NCBI GenBank assembly: GCA_900555715.1
Contig: USMC01000003.1
Coordinates: 1-64,000 of the forward strand
DNA: 64,000 nt
DNA from: an uncultured Porphyromonadaceae bacterium
Lineage (GTDB): Bacteria; Bacteroidota; Bacteroidia; Bacteroidales; Muribaculaceae
Direction: 5' to 3'
Of the stretch, positions 52,504-60,995 are shown piece after piece; within the stretch, counting starts at the first letter, position 1, and every line of letters starts with the position of its first letter. Under the pieces are notes generated by a model. It saw only the letters and a program-made list of their open reading frames with translations, was not told the origin of the DNA and made no database searches. A program made the position numbers and the translations under genes.

Positions 52504-53975
52504 CCAATCGTTGTGGAAGGATAGCCCATGCGCTGCGGAAGTTCATAGTCGTTGAACGCAGTTCCCGGACCAATGATGACACGCGGATAAGATGTGCGGC
52601 GAAGCTCGTGGAAAGCTTCGAAGCCCACCCAGAAAAGCGACAGATATTTCTGATTTCCGATGAGTTCTTCTTTATTCTCGTTCTGGTCCCATCCGGCGAG
52701 CTTGCCGGAAAGAAGCTTGTCGATGTCTTCCTGATTGATGTTGCGGTTGTTTTCCACGACATCGGAGGGCAGATAGTCGAGCTGACCCCATTTGTTGCAG
52801 GAAGCCGTGACGGCACGCTCGTAGTGCGTGCGGGCAGCTTCTTCGCCACCGTCGATCATACCCTTGAGGGCTGCTTCGGCAAGACAGAACTCAACTTCGG
52901 AATAGTCCAGCAGATAGGCGGGAGCATTGTCCTGAACAAGAATCTCATAATTCAGACGGCTTGTACCTTCGTCGACAACCTTCTGGTCGGTGGGGTGGCA
53001 TCCTGCCACTGTGCCTTTCCATCCGTAGGCCTCGCTCGCGGGCTGTGCCCATATTGCCAGGCGCGGGTCTTCCTCGGTGTCGGCACCGGCGGCAAGAAGA
53101 GTCAGATTGATGAAATTCTGGGTGATATGATAGGACGATGTAGTGAAACTCGACTTATCCTTGTTTATGGGACGGAAGAAATTATAGTAAGGGTCGACGC
53201 CGGTGTTGTGCACCATGGCACTCTCGGCATTTGAGGATATGAGCGGATACTGACCGGGGTTCTCAGCGACGGCTCTGAGCCTTTCGCTGACACGGAGGTC
53301 AAGGTCGCGACCGCTCACACGCATCAGAAGACGCAGATAGAGCGAGTTGTTGAACTTGCGCCAGAGCGACATGTCGCCGTTGTACATGATATCCATCGTT
53401 GGCTTGGCAAACTCAGGCTTCTTTGCGTAGAGGCGGTTGGCGTTCTCGAGGTCGGAGAGAAGACCCTCATATACGTCTTTCTGGGAGTCGAACACAGGTG
53501 TCATGATGCCCTCGGAGTTGCGGAATGCCTCTGTATAGGGAATATCGCCGAAAAGGTCGGTGAGGTTGCTCAGAAGATAAGCTTTGATGGTGAGAGCGAC
53601 GGCGCGGCAGGCGTCATCGTCGTATTTGTCGGCGAGCTGGTACATGTGCACTGCGTTGGCGCCGTATTTGGCGTAGTTGTTCCAGAATGACGACCAGTTG
53701 GTGTCGATGATGAGATAGCGGTGCACGTTCTGCGATGCAAGACCGGTGTTGGCGGTTATCTGCGCGAGCTCGTTGTTCCAGGCATAGGTGTAGTTCGTCT
53801 GCTGACGTGCCATGCCGTAGAACAGTTCCTCGAACATGCCATAGGGCTGAAGTTCGCCCACGAGCATTTTGTTCGGGTCTTTATTGATTTCCTCGAAGTC
53901 GTGAGTGCAGGCGGTGGTGCCCCCGAGGAGCATCGTGGCTGCCGTCAGACTATATAATGTTGATTTGAATTTCAT
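52458..53975 (-). CDS. SusD/RagB-like surface glycan-binding lipoprotein (frameshifted near C-terminus)
   Basis: As read, 505 residues. The lipoprotein signal ends at Cys23 (GGTTAC). TPR-like helices and the SusD ligand-pocket scaffold follow (YLIIDTNWSSFWNNYAKY, AYLLSNLTDLFGDIPYTEA, AEAALKG, LFWVGFEAFHELRRTSYPR). The lid-closing end should be RMGYPSTTI-xNAKAALDRQGGD...VWW, but the frame switches after GYPSTTI and ends in an unrelated tail of about 14 residues. The proper tail is present in another frame (52503-52384). The protein may fold but lacks a conserved segment; real mutation and sequencing error are both possible. SusD caps the SusC pore encoded 20 nt upstream. Confidence 0.88.
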   Translation of the reverse strand: MKFKSTLYSLTAATMLLGGTTACTHDFEEINKDPNKMLVGELQPYGMFEELFYGMARQQTNYTYAWNNELAQITANTGLASQNVHRYLIIDTNWSSFWNNYAKYGANAVHMYQLADKYDDDACRAVALTIKAYLLSNLTDLFGDIPYTEAFRNSEGIMTPVFDSQKDVYEGLLSDLENANRLYAKKPEFAKPTMDIMYNGDMSLWRKFNNSLYLRLLMRVSGRDLDLRVSERLRAVAENPGQYPLISSNAESAMVHNTGVDPYYNFFRPINKDKSSFTTSSYHITQNFINLTLLAAGADTEEDPRLAIWAQPASEAYGWKGTVAGCHPTDQKVVDEGTSRLNYEILVQDNAPAYLLDYSEVEFCLAEAALKGMIDGGEEAARTHYERAVTASCNKWGQLDYLPSDVVENNRNINQEDIDKLLSGKLAGWDQNENKEELIGNQKYLSLFWVGFEAFHELRRTSYPRVIIGPGTAFNDYELPQRMGYPSTTIGTRRQPSTARAAITQ

Positions 53976-53995
53976 TGCTGCTGAAAATCGGGGGA

Positions 53996-56900
53996 TTAGA
54001 ATGATACTTTGAGATTCACACCGTATGTGCGTGTCATGGGCAGCGAGCCGGCCTCGATACCATTGTAGATATTTGTGCCGATCATTGTGCCTGCCTCAGG
54101 ATCGTACTGCGGGAAGTCTGTGATGCAGAAAAGGTTTGTAGCATATACACCGACCTGCACACCTTTGATGACTTTCTGCTTGCGTACTATACGCTGCGGC
54201 AGTGTATAGTCCAGACGAGCTTCTTTGAGCTTGAGGAAGTCGGTGGAGAATGTATTTTCCTCGGCGTTGGTGCGGATATATTTGTACTGGTTGTAATACG
54301 TATAGACGCTTTCTGTCGGAGTAGTGTTGGGCTGGAACGACACGGAGCCGTCGGCATTGGTAATCTGGTTGACACCGGCGACTACCAGACCTTCGTAACG
54401 TCCGGGGAGAGAGTTCTCGAGCTTACCCTGATATGCCAGGACGCCGTGGGTGGTCGAATATGCATGTCCGCCAACCTGAGCGGAGAAGGTAAGACCAAGT
54501 GTAAAACTCTTGTAACGTAAGGTGGTGGAAAGACCGCCCTGCCATGTGGGGTTCACCTTGGCTATGCGATGGGGTGTGCCTGAGTCTTTGATCGGATATC
54601 CGTTTTTGGAGTCGATGATAATCTGTCCCGAGCAATCGACAGTGTTACCGTTGGCATCAGTATAGGTGGAGCCTTCGGGAGCACGCACATAGCCGAGACC
54701 GTATATCCAGTTCATCTCCTCACCTACGAAAGAATAGATGAAGGCGTTGTTGCCGGCGCCACCCTGAGCTGTCCAGTATGGCGATGCAGGATCCCAGCCG
54801 TCTTCAAGGCTTACAAGCTTGTTCCAGTTGCGGCTCCAGTTCACATCGATCTGCCACGAGAAGTCGCGGTAGGTGACGGGGGTGATGTGCAGCGCTACTT
54901 CCACACCGCGGTTGCGGATCTCACCGCAGTTGAGACGGCGCGACGACGAACCGGTGATATAGTCCATGGTGGCGTTCACAATCTGGTTGGTGGTGGAAGA
55001 GTTGTAGTATGCCACATCGAGTCCTAAGCGGTTGTGGAAGAACATTGTTTCAAGACCGAATTCATAGCTTTCGATGTTCTCAGGCTTGATATAATAGTTG
55101 GCGAGCGCAGCAGGGATCTGATAAGATCCCGGATAAGAGCTGGATGCGGTGTAAGCGTCGGTGAGTGTATAAGGATTGGTATCGTTACCCACGTTAGCCC
55201 ACGACGCACGCACTTTCAGCATGTCGATCCAGCGGGCATTCTCCTGGAATTTAAACACACGGTCAAGGAGCACACTGGCAGATACCGACGGGTAGAAGAA
55301 CGACCAGTTGCCACGACCCAGAGCCGACGACCAGTCGTTGCGGGCAGTGACGTCGAGGTAGTATGTGTTATCCCAGCTGAGGTTCACAAAACCGTAGAAG
55401 GAATTTACAGTCTTACGTGAGCGCCAGTTATAGTTGCGCGGATTCTCACCGACGGCGGTATTCGTGGTGTTGTAGACATCTTCCTCTCCGAGGTTGTTGA
55501 GAGTGATGGAGTTGCGGAAAGCGCGGCGCATCATGGTGTTGCCGCCGAAGGCTGCATTGAGGTCAAAACGCTTGTCGAAGAATTTATTGTTATACCGAAG
55601 CAGGAAGTCGATGTTAGTTTCGATGTCGCGGTTGTTGAGCTCGCGGTAGAAGCCCGACTTGTAGCCAGGAGAACGGAAAGGTTTCTTCTGCTGGCGCCAG
55701 TCGACGCTTACGTCCGTACCGGCGCGGAGGTCGAGAGTAAGACCTTTGACGGGGAAGTTGATGTTGAGCGCGACGTTGCCGTAGACACGGTCTTTATTTA
55801 TCGAGTTAGTAGCCTCGTAGAGAGAGCGGTATACGTTACCCGGCTCAGAGTTGCCCAGACGGTTCACCATGCCGACGCCGTCGACGAGGTTGGACTCGAA
55901 GTTCTCCTTCGTACAACGACCCGAGAAGTATTCGTCCTTGAATTCCTTCATCGACACGTTGTTCATGCTCCACATAAGGAAGTAGAGAGGATTGCTCTTG
56001 TTGTAGCCCTGAGGAGGTGTGTTGTCGGATGCTTTATGAAGATAGTTTGCCTTGGCGTTGAACTTGATCCACTTGTTCATCTTAGTCTGGAAAGAGAACG
56101 ACACTGTCTGATTCTCATATCCTGTATTGGGCAGAATCCACGAGTTACGCGTATCGGTGAGCGACAGACGTGCGGAAGTGCCTTTGCCATTGTTGGAAGA
56201 GATGGTGACATTGTTCTTATAAGTCACACCGGTCTCGAAAAGACCTGTATACCAGTCGTCGGCATAAACAAAAGGCGTAAGGGTGAACTCACCGGTTTCC
56301 CAGTTGTAGGAATTGAACTGGTTGCGCATCTTGTTGGGGTCGAAAGCCTCACCGAAAGCATAGCGGGAAGCGTTGCGGCTGCCTTCGTTGAAGCCTTCAG
56401 GACGCTGTATATCCTTGAAGTTCCAACAGGAGAACTCATTGAAACCCATATCGGAACCGGGACCGTAAACGCTCTGGAACTTAGGATAGCGCATGCCTCT
56501 CTCCCACGTTACGGAAGAGTTGACAGTGATTCCAAGTCCTTTTTCGGGACGACCGGACTTCGTCGTGATGACGATGGCGCCGTTAGCCGCACGCGAACCG
56601 TAAAGTGCCGTAGCGGCCGGACCTTTTAGCACTGTGACCGACTCGACATCCTCAGGGTTGATTTCCGATGCGGCATTACCGAAGTCGACAGGAGCGTCAG
56701 TATCGAGCGAATTGGCTGAGCTCGTACCCGAGTCGCCGGAATAGATAGGCACACCGTCGACAACGAAGAGTGCTTCATTGGCACCGTAGTTGAGCGACTG
56801 GTCGCCGCGGAGAACGACGCGCATCGACGATTGCGGACCTGTTCCGGCTCCGCTCATTGTCAGACCTGCCACTTTGCCGCTCATAGAGTTGAGCCAGTTG

Positions 56901-57607
56901 CCGCCGACGGTATTTGTCAGTTCTTCATTACCGATTTTGGAGACGGCATATCCGAGAGCTTTCTGTTCGCGCGAGATACCGAGAGCAGTGACGACAACCT
57001 CGCCAAGTTCTGTGGTCTTGTCCTGCATTACGATATTGAGCTGCTTACCTTTTTGTGCCTGTACCTCAGCTGTGGCACAGCCGACGTACGACACTGTCAC
57101 GATAGGGTTCTTACCCGTCACACGGAGCGAGAACTTACCGTCGATATCGGTGACGACACCTTTTTTGTGACCTTTCTGAACCACGTTGGCACCTATTACA
57201 GTCTCGCCGTGTGAATCGACGACAGTGCCTGTGCAGAGCCAGCCTTTCTTGTCGGTAGCCGATTCTGCCGCATCTTCGGTCCTGGAGTTTGCTGCGGAAA
57301 GAAGAATCTTACGATTCTCTACTTTTACTTTAGTGTCCGGAAGAACCTCGCTGAGAATCGAGGCTATCGAACGGTCTTTGGCGTCAACGGTGACGATTTT
57401 GTTCAAAGGAATAGACTCGTCAGCATAAGCAAAAGTGTAATGGCTCTTGCTTTCAATCTGAGTGAGCAGTTCCTTGACAGTCACATTGCTGGCATTGAGC
57501 GTGATAAGCTCCTGCTGTGCCTGCGCGCCGAGTGTCGTAGCGGCGCCAAGCAGAAGCGCTGCCAGCATCCGGCGTCCGACGCCCTTTCGTAATTGATTGA
57601 TGGGCAT
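53996..57607 (-). CDS. SusC/RagA TonB-linked outer membrane transporter with STN domain
   Basis: A 1203-residue outer-membrane importer. Signal peptide about 1-30; STN (secretin/TonB short N-terminal) domain 40-105 (LNASNVTVKELLTQIESKSH); carboxypeptidase-like regulatory domain 125-195; TonB box near 201-210 (LGEVVVTALG); plug about 215-335 with the SusC motif NPEDVESVTVLKGPAATALYG; beta-barrel to the final Phe. The STN domain marks transporters that signal to a FecR anti-sigma, which is encoded directly upstream. Substrate should be an oligomer bound by SusD. Confidence 0.96.
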   Translation of the reverse strand: MPINQLRKGVGRRMLAALLLGAATTLGAQAQQELITLNASNVTVKELLTQIESKSHYTFAYADESIPLNKIVTVDAKDRSIASILSEVLPDTKVKVENRKILLSAANSRTEDAAESATDKKGWLCTGTVVDSHGETVIGANVVQKGHKKGVVTDIDGKFSLRVTGKNPIVTVSYVGCATAEVQAQKGKQLNIVMQDKTTELGEVVVTALGISREQKALGYAVSKIGNEELTNTVGGNWLNSMSGKVAGLTMSGAGTGPQSSMRVVLRGDQSLNYGANEALFVVDGVPIYSGDSGTSSANSLDTDAPVDFGNAASEINPEDVESVTVLKGPAATALYGSRAANGAIVITTKSGRPEKGLGITVNSSVTWERGMRYPKFQSVYGPGSDMGFNEFSCWNFKDIQRPEGFNEGSRNASRYAFGEAFDPNKMRNQFNSYNWETGEFTLTPFVYADDWYTGLFETGVTYKNNVTISSNNGKGTSARLSLTDTRNSWILPNTGYENQTVSFSFQTKMNKWIKFNAKANYLHKASDNTPPQGYNKSNPLYFLMWSMNNVSMKEFKDEYFSGRCTKENFESNLVDGVGMVNRLGNSEPGNVYRSLYEATNSINKDRVYGNVALNINFPVKGLTLDLRAGTDVSVDWRQQKKPFRSPGYKSGFYRELNNRDIETNIDFLLRYNNKFFDKRFDLNAAFGGNTMMRRAFRNSITLNNLGEEDVYNTTNTAVGENPRNYNWRSRKTVNSFYGFVNLSWDNTYYLDVTARNDWSSALGRGNWSFFYPSVSASVLLDRVFKFQENARWIDMLKVRASWANVGNDTNPYTLTDAYTASSSYPGSYQIPAALANYYIKPENIESYEFGLETMFFHNRLGLDVAYYNSSTTNQIVNATMDYITGSSSRRLNCGEIRNRGVEVALHITPVTYRDFSWQIDVNWSRNWNKLVSLEDGWDPASPYWTAQGGAGNNAFIYSFVGEEMNWIYGLGYVRAPEGSTYTDANGNTVDCSGQIIIDSKNGYPIKDSGTPHRIAKVNPTWQGGLSTTLRYKSFTLGLTFSAQVGGHAYSTTHGVLAYQGKLENSLPGRYEGLVVAGVNQITNADGSVSFQPNTTPTESVYTYYNQYKYIRTNAEENTFSTDFLKLKEARLDYTLPQRIVRKQKVIKGVQVGVYATNLFCITDFPQYDPEAGTMIGTNIYNGIEAGSLPMTRTYGVNLKVSF

Positions 57608-57678
57608 AGAATTAAAGGATTTAAATTGATATTTGATTGGTTAATGATTATCGGTATTTATGAGGATATGGAAAACGT

Positions 57679-58656
57679 CTATCTGACATTCAGCGTATTG
57701 TCGCTTATTGTATAGCTCAGGTCTGCCAGATAGGCAATAGCTCTCATCACTTCGTCAGCATCGTCGTTATAGACAGTCAGTGTGAGAAGAATGTCGGTAT
57801 TGACCTGCGGTGACACTTCGAGGTCGAGACTGTAGCGGCGGCTTATCTGAGTCAGAATATCTCCAAGGGCAACGCCCTCGAAGCGAACCTTCGGCTGATA
57901 CCAGCTGCAATAGTTGTAGGCGTTCTCGTCGGAAAGAGAGACATTGCCTGTGCTGCGGTCAAGAACTATACGCTGATCCGGCTCCAGATAGAGCGTTTCA
58001 TCGGAGCCTGACATGACAACACTCACTTTGCCTTCTTTAAGTACGACCTCTTCCGTACGGCTGAAATCATAGTTGCGCACATCGAAGCACGTTCCAAGAA
58101 CCTCGACTTCCATTTGCGTCATCTCCACTGTGAAAGGTCGCGACGCGTCCTTCGTCACCTCAAAATATGCTTCACCTTCAACTTTTACATGACGTCGGTC
58201 CGACCTGAAATCATCTCCGTTGTAGCACAGCCGCGTACCGCCGTTGAGCCACACACGTGTGCTGTCCGGAAGGATAAACTCGCCTTTGGAACCAGCGGCG
58301 ACAAGAAGCACCGTATTGTCCTGTGCTCCAATGTTTGCTCCGAGAAAGTAGACACCTGTAAGCGCCATAACAAATATGACGGCAGCAGCGGCATAACGCC
58401 ACACACTACGCCACAGAGGACGGCGGCGGCGGATATCAACTTCGGTCAGAAGACGCTGAAGACCCGAAGGGTCGAAGACTCCCTGTTCCGGTATGAAGTT
58501 TGAGTTCCACAGCGAGGACATTGCCTCAGCGACAGCCTCGTCGTCCTCATGCGCAAGAAGCCAACGGCTGATATTCGAACGCAGTTCGTCGGGCAGTTCC
58601 GGAATTTCGTACAGGAATTCTAATATTCTCTTACAGTTCTTCTGATGTTCTGTCAT
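57679..58656 (-). CDS. FecR family anti-sigma factor
   Basis: A 325-residue inner-membrane regulator. Residues 1-85 are the cytoplasmic sigma-binding part, one membrane helix lies at about 88-106, the periplasmic FecR domain at 112-205 (GEFILPDSTRVWLNGGTRL, VEGEAYFEVTKD, RPFTVEMTQMEVEVLGTCFD), and a DUF4974 domain at the C-terminus (FEGVALGDILTQISRRYSL). It receives the signal from the STN-SusC protein. Unusually, no sigma gene is next to it; the candidate is at 39888, beyond the far end of the locus. Confidence 0.93.
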   Translation of the reverse strand: MTEHQKNCKRILEFLYEIPELPDELRSNISRWLLAHEDDEAVAEAMSSLWNSNFIPEQGVFDPSGLQRLLTEVDIRRRRPLWRSVWRYAAAAVIFVMALTGVYFLGANIGAQDNTVLLVAAGSKGEFILPDSTRVWLNGGTRLCYNGDDFRSDRRHVKVEGEAYFEVTKDASRPFTVEMTQMEVEVLGTCFDVRNYDFSRTEEVVLKEGKVSVVMSGSDETLYLEPDQRIVLDRSTGNVSLSDENAYNYCSWYQPKVRFEGVALGDILTQISRRYSLDLEVSPQVNTDILLTLTVYNDDADEVMRAIAYLADLSYTISDNTLNVR

Positions 58657-58784
58657 TGCTTGAAGATTGTTCGGAAAAAGCTCGGGAGAGAAATGTTGCC
58701 GCGCCGAGGATGGCGCAACAACAATTCTTCCACTTGCTTACCAGTTTTTACCTAAAACCTAACAACATGAGGTGCTATACCTTC

Positions 58785-59570
58785 TTATTTTACCTTATTA
58801 TCTGCTTTTTTCTGACCATACAGTTCCAGCGCTTTGTCCGGATGGTCGGTCGTGATATAGTCCACTCCAAGATCACGGAAATATTTCATATCCTCAGGAG
58901 TGTTGACCGTCCAGACATTCACTTCAAGACCCAGCTTATGAGCTTCCTCTACCCACTCGGGATGCTTCTTCATCACCTTGACAGAATAGTCCAGTCCGGC
59001 AAGACCGAGTTTCTTTAATTTCTTAGGCGAGAGATCTCCGTCAAGATAGTAGATATTCATACCCGTCGGATAAAGCTTTTTGAAAGCCATAGCGGCGTTG
59101 AGTGAAAATACTATTATATCTGTGCGGTCGGTGAGACCGTATTTCCGCAACTTATTAAAAATCATTTTTGCCTCCAGATCTTCTCGACTATAGTCTGAGA
59201 GCGATTTCATCTCAAGAATCAGCCGCGTGCCGGGATGATTGCGCACAGTTGCCAGATACTCGTCGAGCGTAGGCATACACTCTCCGTTTTCGAGCCGAAG
59301 CGAGCGTAGTTTCTTCGAAGGAGTAAACTCCATCTCATAACCGCGGAAGTTACGGTCGTGGTTGACAAGCAAACGTCCGTCCGTGGTAAGCCATACGTCG
59401 ATTTCCGAACCATAGCACCCTATCGAGTCTGCTTTGGCGAAAGACGTTGTTGTGTTTTGTGCGGAACCCGGAGTGTTCCAGAAACCACGGTGCGCTATGA
59501 CTTTTGTTTCGGCCTGCGAGATGAAGGCGGATGCTGCCAGAAGAAGTGTGATGATGAATCTTATATTCAT
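58785..59570 (-). CDS. Second secreted glycerophosphodiester phosphodiesterase-like protein
   Basis: A 261-residue protein with a signal peptide (1-20). GDPD marks: VIAHRGFWNT (H27, R28), GSEIDVWLTTDG (E56, D58), LLVNHDRNF (H71, D72), LILEMK (E120). The usual PEN after HRG is replaced by GSAQNT, so the first metal-binding Glu becomes Gln38; another acid may substitute, or activity may differ. The C-terminal VDYITTDHPDKALEL closes the TIM barrel. It is the first gene of the SusCD series, 128 nt upstream of fecR, with a palindrome in front. Confidence 0.9.
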   Translation of the reverse strand: MNIRFIITLLLAASAFISQAETKVIAHRGFWNTPGSAQNTTTSFAKADSIGCYGSEIDVWLTTDGRLLVNHDRNFRGYEMEFTPSKKLRSLRLENGECMPTLDEYLATVRNHPGTRLILEMKSLSDYSREDLEAKMIFNKLRKYGLTDRTDIIVFSLNAAMAFKKLYPTGMNIYYLDGDLSPKKLKKLGLAGLDYSVKVMKKHPEWVEEAHKLGLEVNVWTVNTPEDMKYFRDLGVDYITTDHPDKALELYGQKKADNKVK

Positions 59571-59594
59571 GGTATTGCAATTGAATTATCAGCG

Positions 59595-59610
59595 ATGAGC
59601 CATGGCTCAT
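59595..59610. promoter_or_regulatory. Perfect 16-bp palindrome upstream of the first locus gene
   Basis: ATGAGCCATGGCTCAT reads the same on both strands, 24 nt before the GDPD start at 59570. It could be a binding site for a dimeric regulator or a leader hairpin. No TAnnTTTG box is visible on the minus strand here, which fits control by an alternative sigma factor. Confidence 0.4.
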
Positions 59611-59713
59611 GATTGCCTTTACATTATCTAAGACACCCGATCCACTTACATACCCTAAATTTTTAATACATTTTTTATGTTAAAAAATATTACGCAAAAA
59701 ATCTTAACAGTAT

Positions 59714-59746
59714 AAAAAAAGGTAGGGCGCTTCACAGCGACCTACC
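59714..59746 (-). terminator. Terminator of pta-ackA
   Basis: On the minus strand GGTAGGTCGC pairs with GCGCCCTACC (59746-59737 with 59730-59721, one mismatch), followed by T7 (59720-59714). Confidence 0.85.
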
Positions 59747-59791
59747 TCAGGAAGATGATGGAGAATTAGGGATATTGATGAGTATTATGAA

Positions 59792-60994
59792 TTATCTTAC
59801 AAGCGCCGCTGTATCACGGGCGATAGTCAGTTCTTCGTCTGTCGGAATCACGCATACCTTTACAGGCGAGTCAGCTTTGGATATTACGGCTTCTGTGCCG
59901 CGGACTCCGGCGTTGACATCCTTGTCGATTTCAACACCCATGAATCCGAGCGTTTTGCACACATCGTAGCGCAGCCCTGCCTGATTCTCGCCTACACCGC
60001 CAGTGAAGACAATGATATCAACTCCGCCCATTTCGGCAGCATAAGCGCCTATATATTTCGTAATCCGGAGCATATACATATCCAGAGCAAGCTTAGCACG
60101 CTCGTTTCCTTCGGCGATTGCGGCTTCTATCTCGCGCATATCATTGCTTATGCCGCTTATGCCGAGAACACCGCTCTCCTTGTTGATGATAGTCTGGAGC
60201 TGGTCGGCTGTAAGGTGATGTTTATTCATCAGGAAGGTGAGCGCACCGGGATCGACATCGCCTACACGGGTACCCATCATAAGACCTTCTGTAGGAGTGA
60301 GTCCCATTGTGGTGTCGATGCTCTTTCCGCCTACTACAGCCGCCATCGAGCCGCCATTGCCTATGTGGCAGGTGATGATGCGCTGCTTAGTGATATCAAC
60401 TCCGAGAAATTCGCATACGCGCTGACTCACGTAGCGATGGCTCGTACCATGGAAGCCGTAGCGACGCACGCCGTCTTCGGTATAGTATTTATACGGCAAG
60501 GCGTACATATATGCCTTTGCCGGCATAGTCTGATGGAAAGCAGTGTCGAACACAGCCACCTGAGGCACATCAGGCATAAGGGCGTCGATTGCTTCTATGC
60601 CCGTCATGTTTGCAGGATTGTGAAGCGGCGCTATACCGTAGCAGGAACGGATCTTGTTCTTGACGGCATCGTTTATGAGTACGCTCTCGCTGAACTCCTC
60701 GCCGCCATGGACAACGCGGTGACCGACAGCGTCGATTTCGTCATAGCTCTTTATGCATCCCTCCTTCGGGTCGGTAAGAAGGTTGAGAATTGCTTTGACA
60801 GCCTGCTGATGGTCGACAAGACCGAGAGTGATGGTATCCTTGCTGCCGTCGGCACGTTTGAATTTGAGAAAACAGTCGGCAAGACAGATTTTTTCAACTC
60901 CACCTTCGGCGAGGGTCCTGCTGTCGCTGCCCTCAAGATCGAAGAGCTTATATTTTACCGAGCTGCTGCCCGAATTAAGTACGAGAATTTTCAT
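59792..60994 (-). CDS. ackA: Acetate kinase
   Basis: A 400-residue kinase making ATP and acetate from acetyl phosphate. Conserved blocks are LVLNSGSSSVKY, VGHRVVHGG, VFDTAFHQTMP, FHGTSH (catalytic region) and CHIGNGGS. Full family length. It starts 1 nt after the pta stop; together they form the substrate-level ATP step of mixed-acid fermentation. Confidence 0.97.
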   Translation of the reverse strand: MKILVLNSGSSSVKYKLFDLEGSDSRTLAEGGVEKICLADCFLKFKRADGSKDTITLGLVDHQQAVKAILNLLTDPKEGCIKSYDEIDAVGHRVVHGGEEFSESVLINDAVKNKIRSCYGIAPLHNPANMTGIEAIDALMPDVPQVAVFDTAFHQTMPAKAYMYALPYKYYTEDGVRRYGFHGTSHRYVSQRVCEFLGVDITKQRIITCHIGNGGSMAAVVGGKSIDTTMGLTPTEGLMMGTRVGDVDPGALTFLMNKHHLTADQLQTIINKESGVLGISGISNDMREIEAAIAEGNERAKLALDMYMLRITKYIGAYAAEMGGVDIIVFTGGVGENQAGLRYDVCKTLGFMGVEIDKDVNAGVRGTEAVISKADSPVKVCVIPTDEELTIARDTAALVR

Positions 60995-60995
60995 A

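Noticed and set aside
58657..58784. Remnant of a sigma-factor gene between GDPD and fecR
   Set aside because: The gap is only 128 nt and no frame shows sigma region 2 or 4 motifs.
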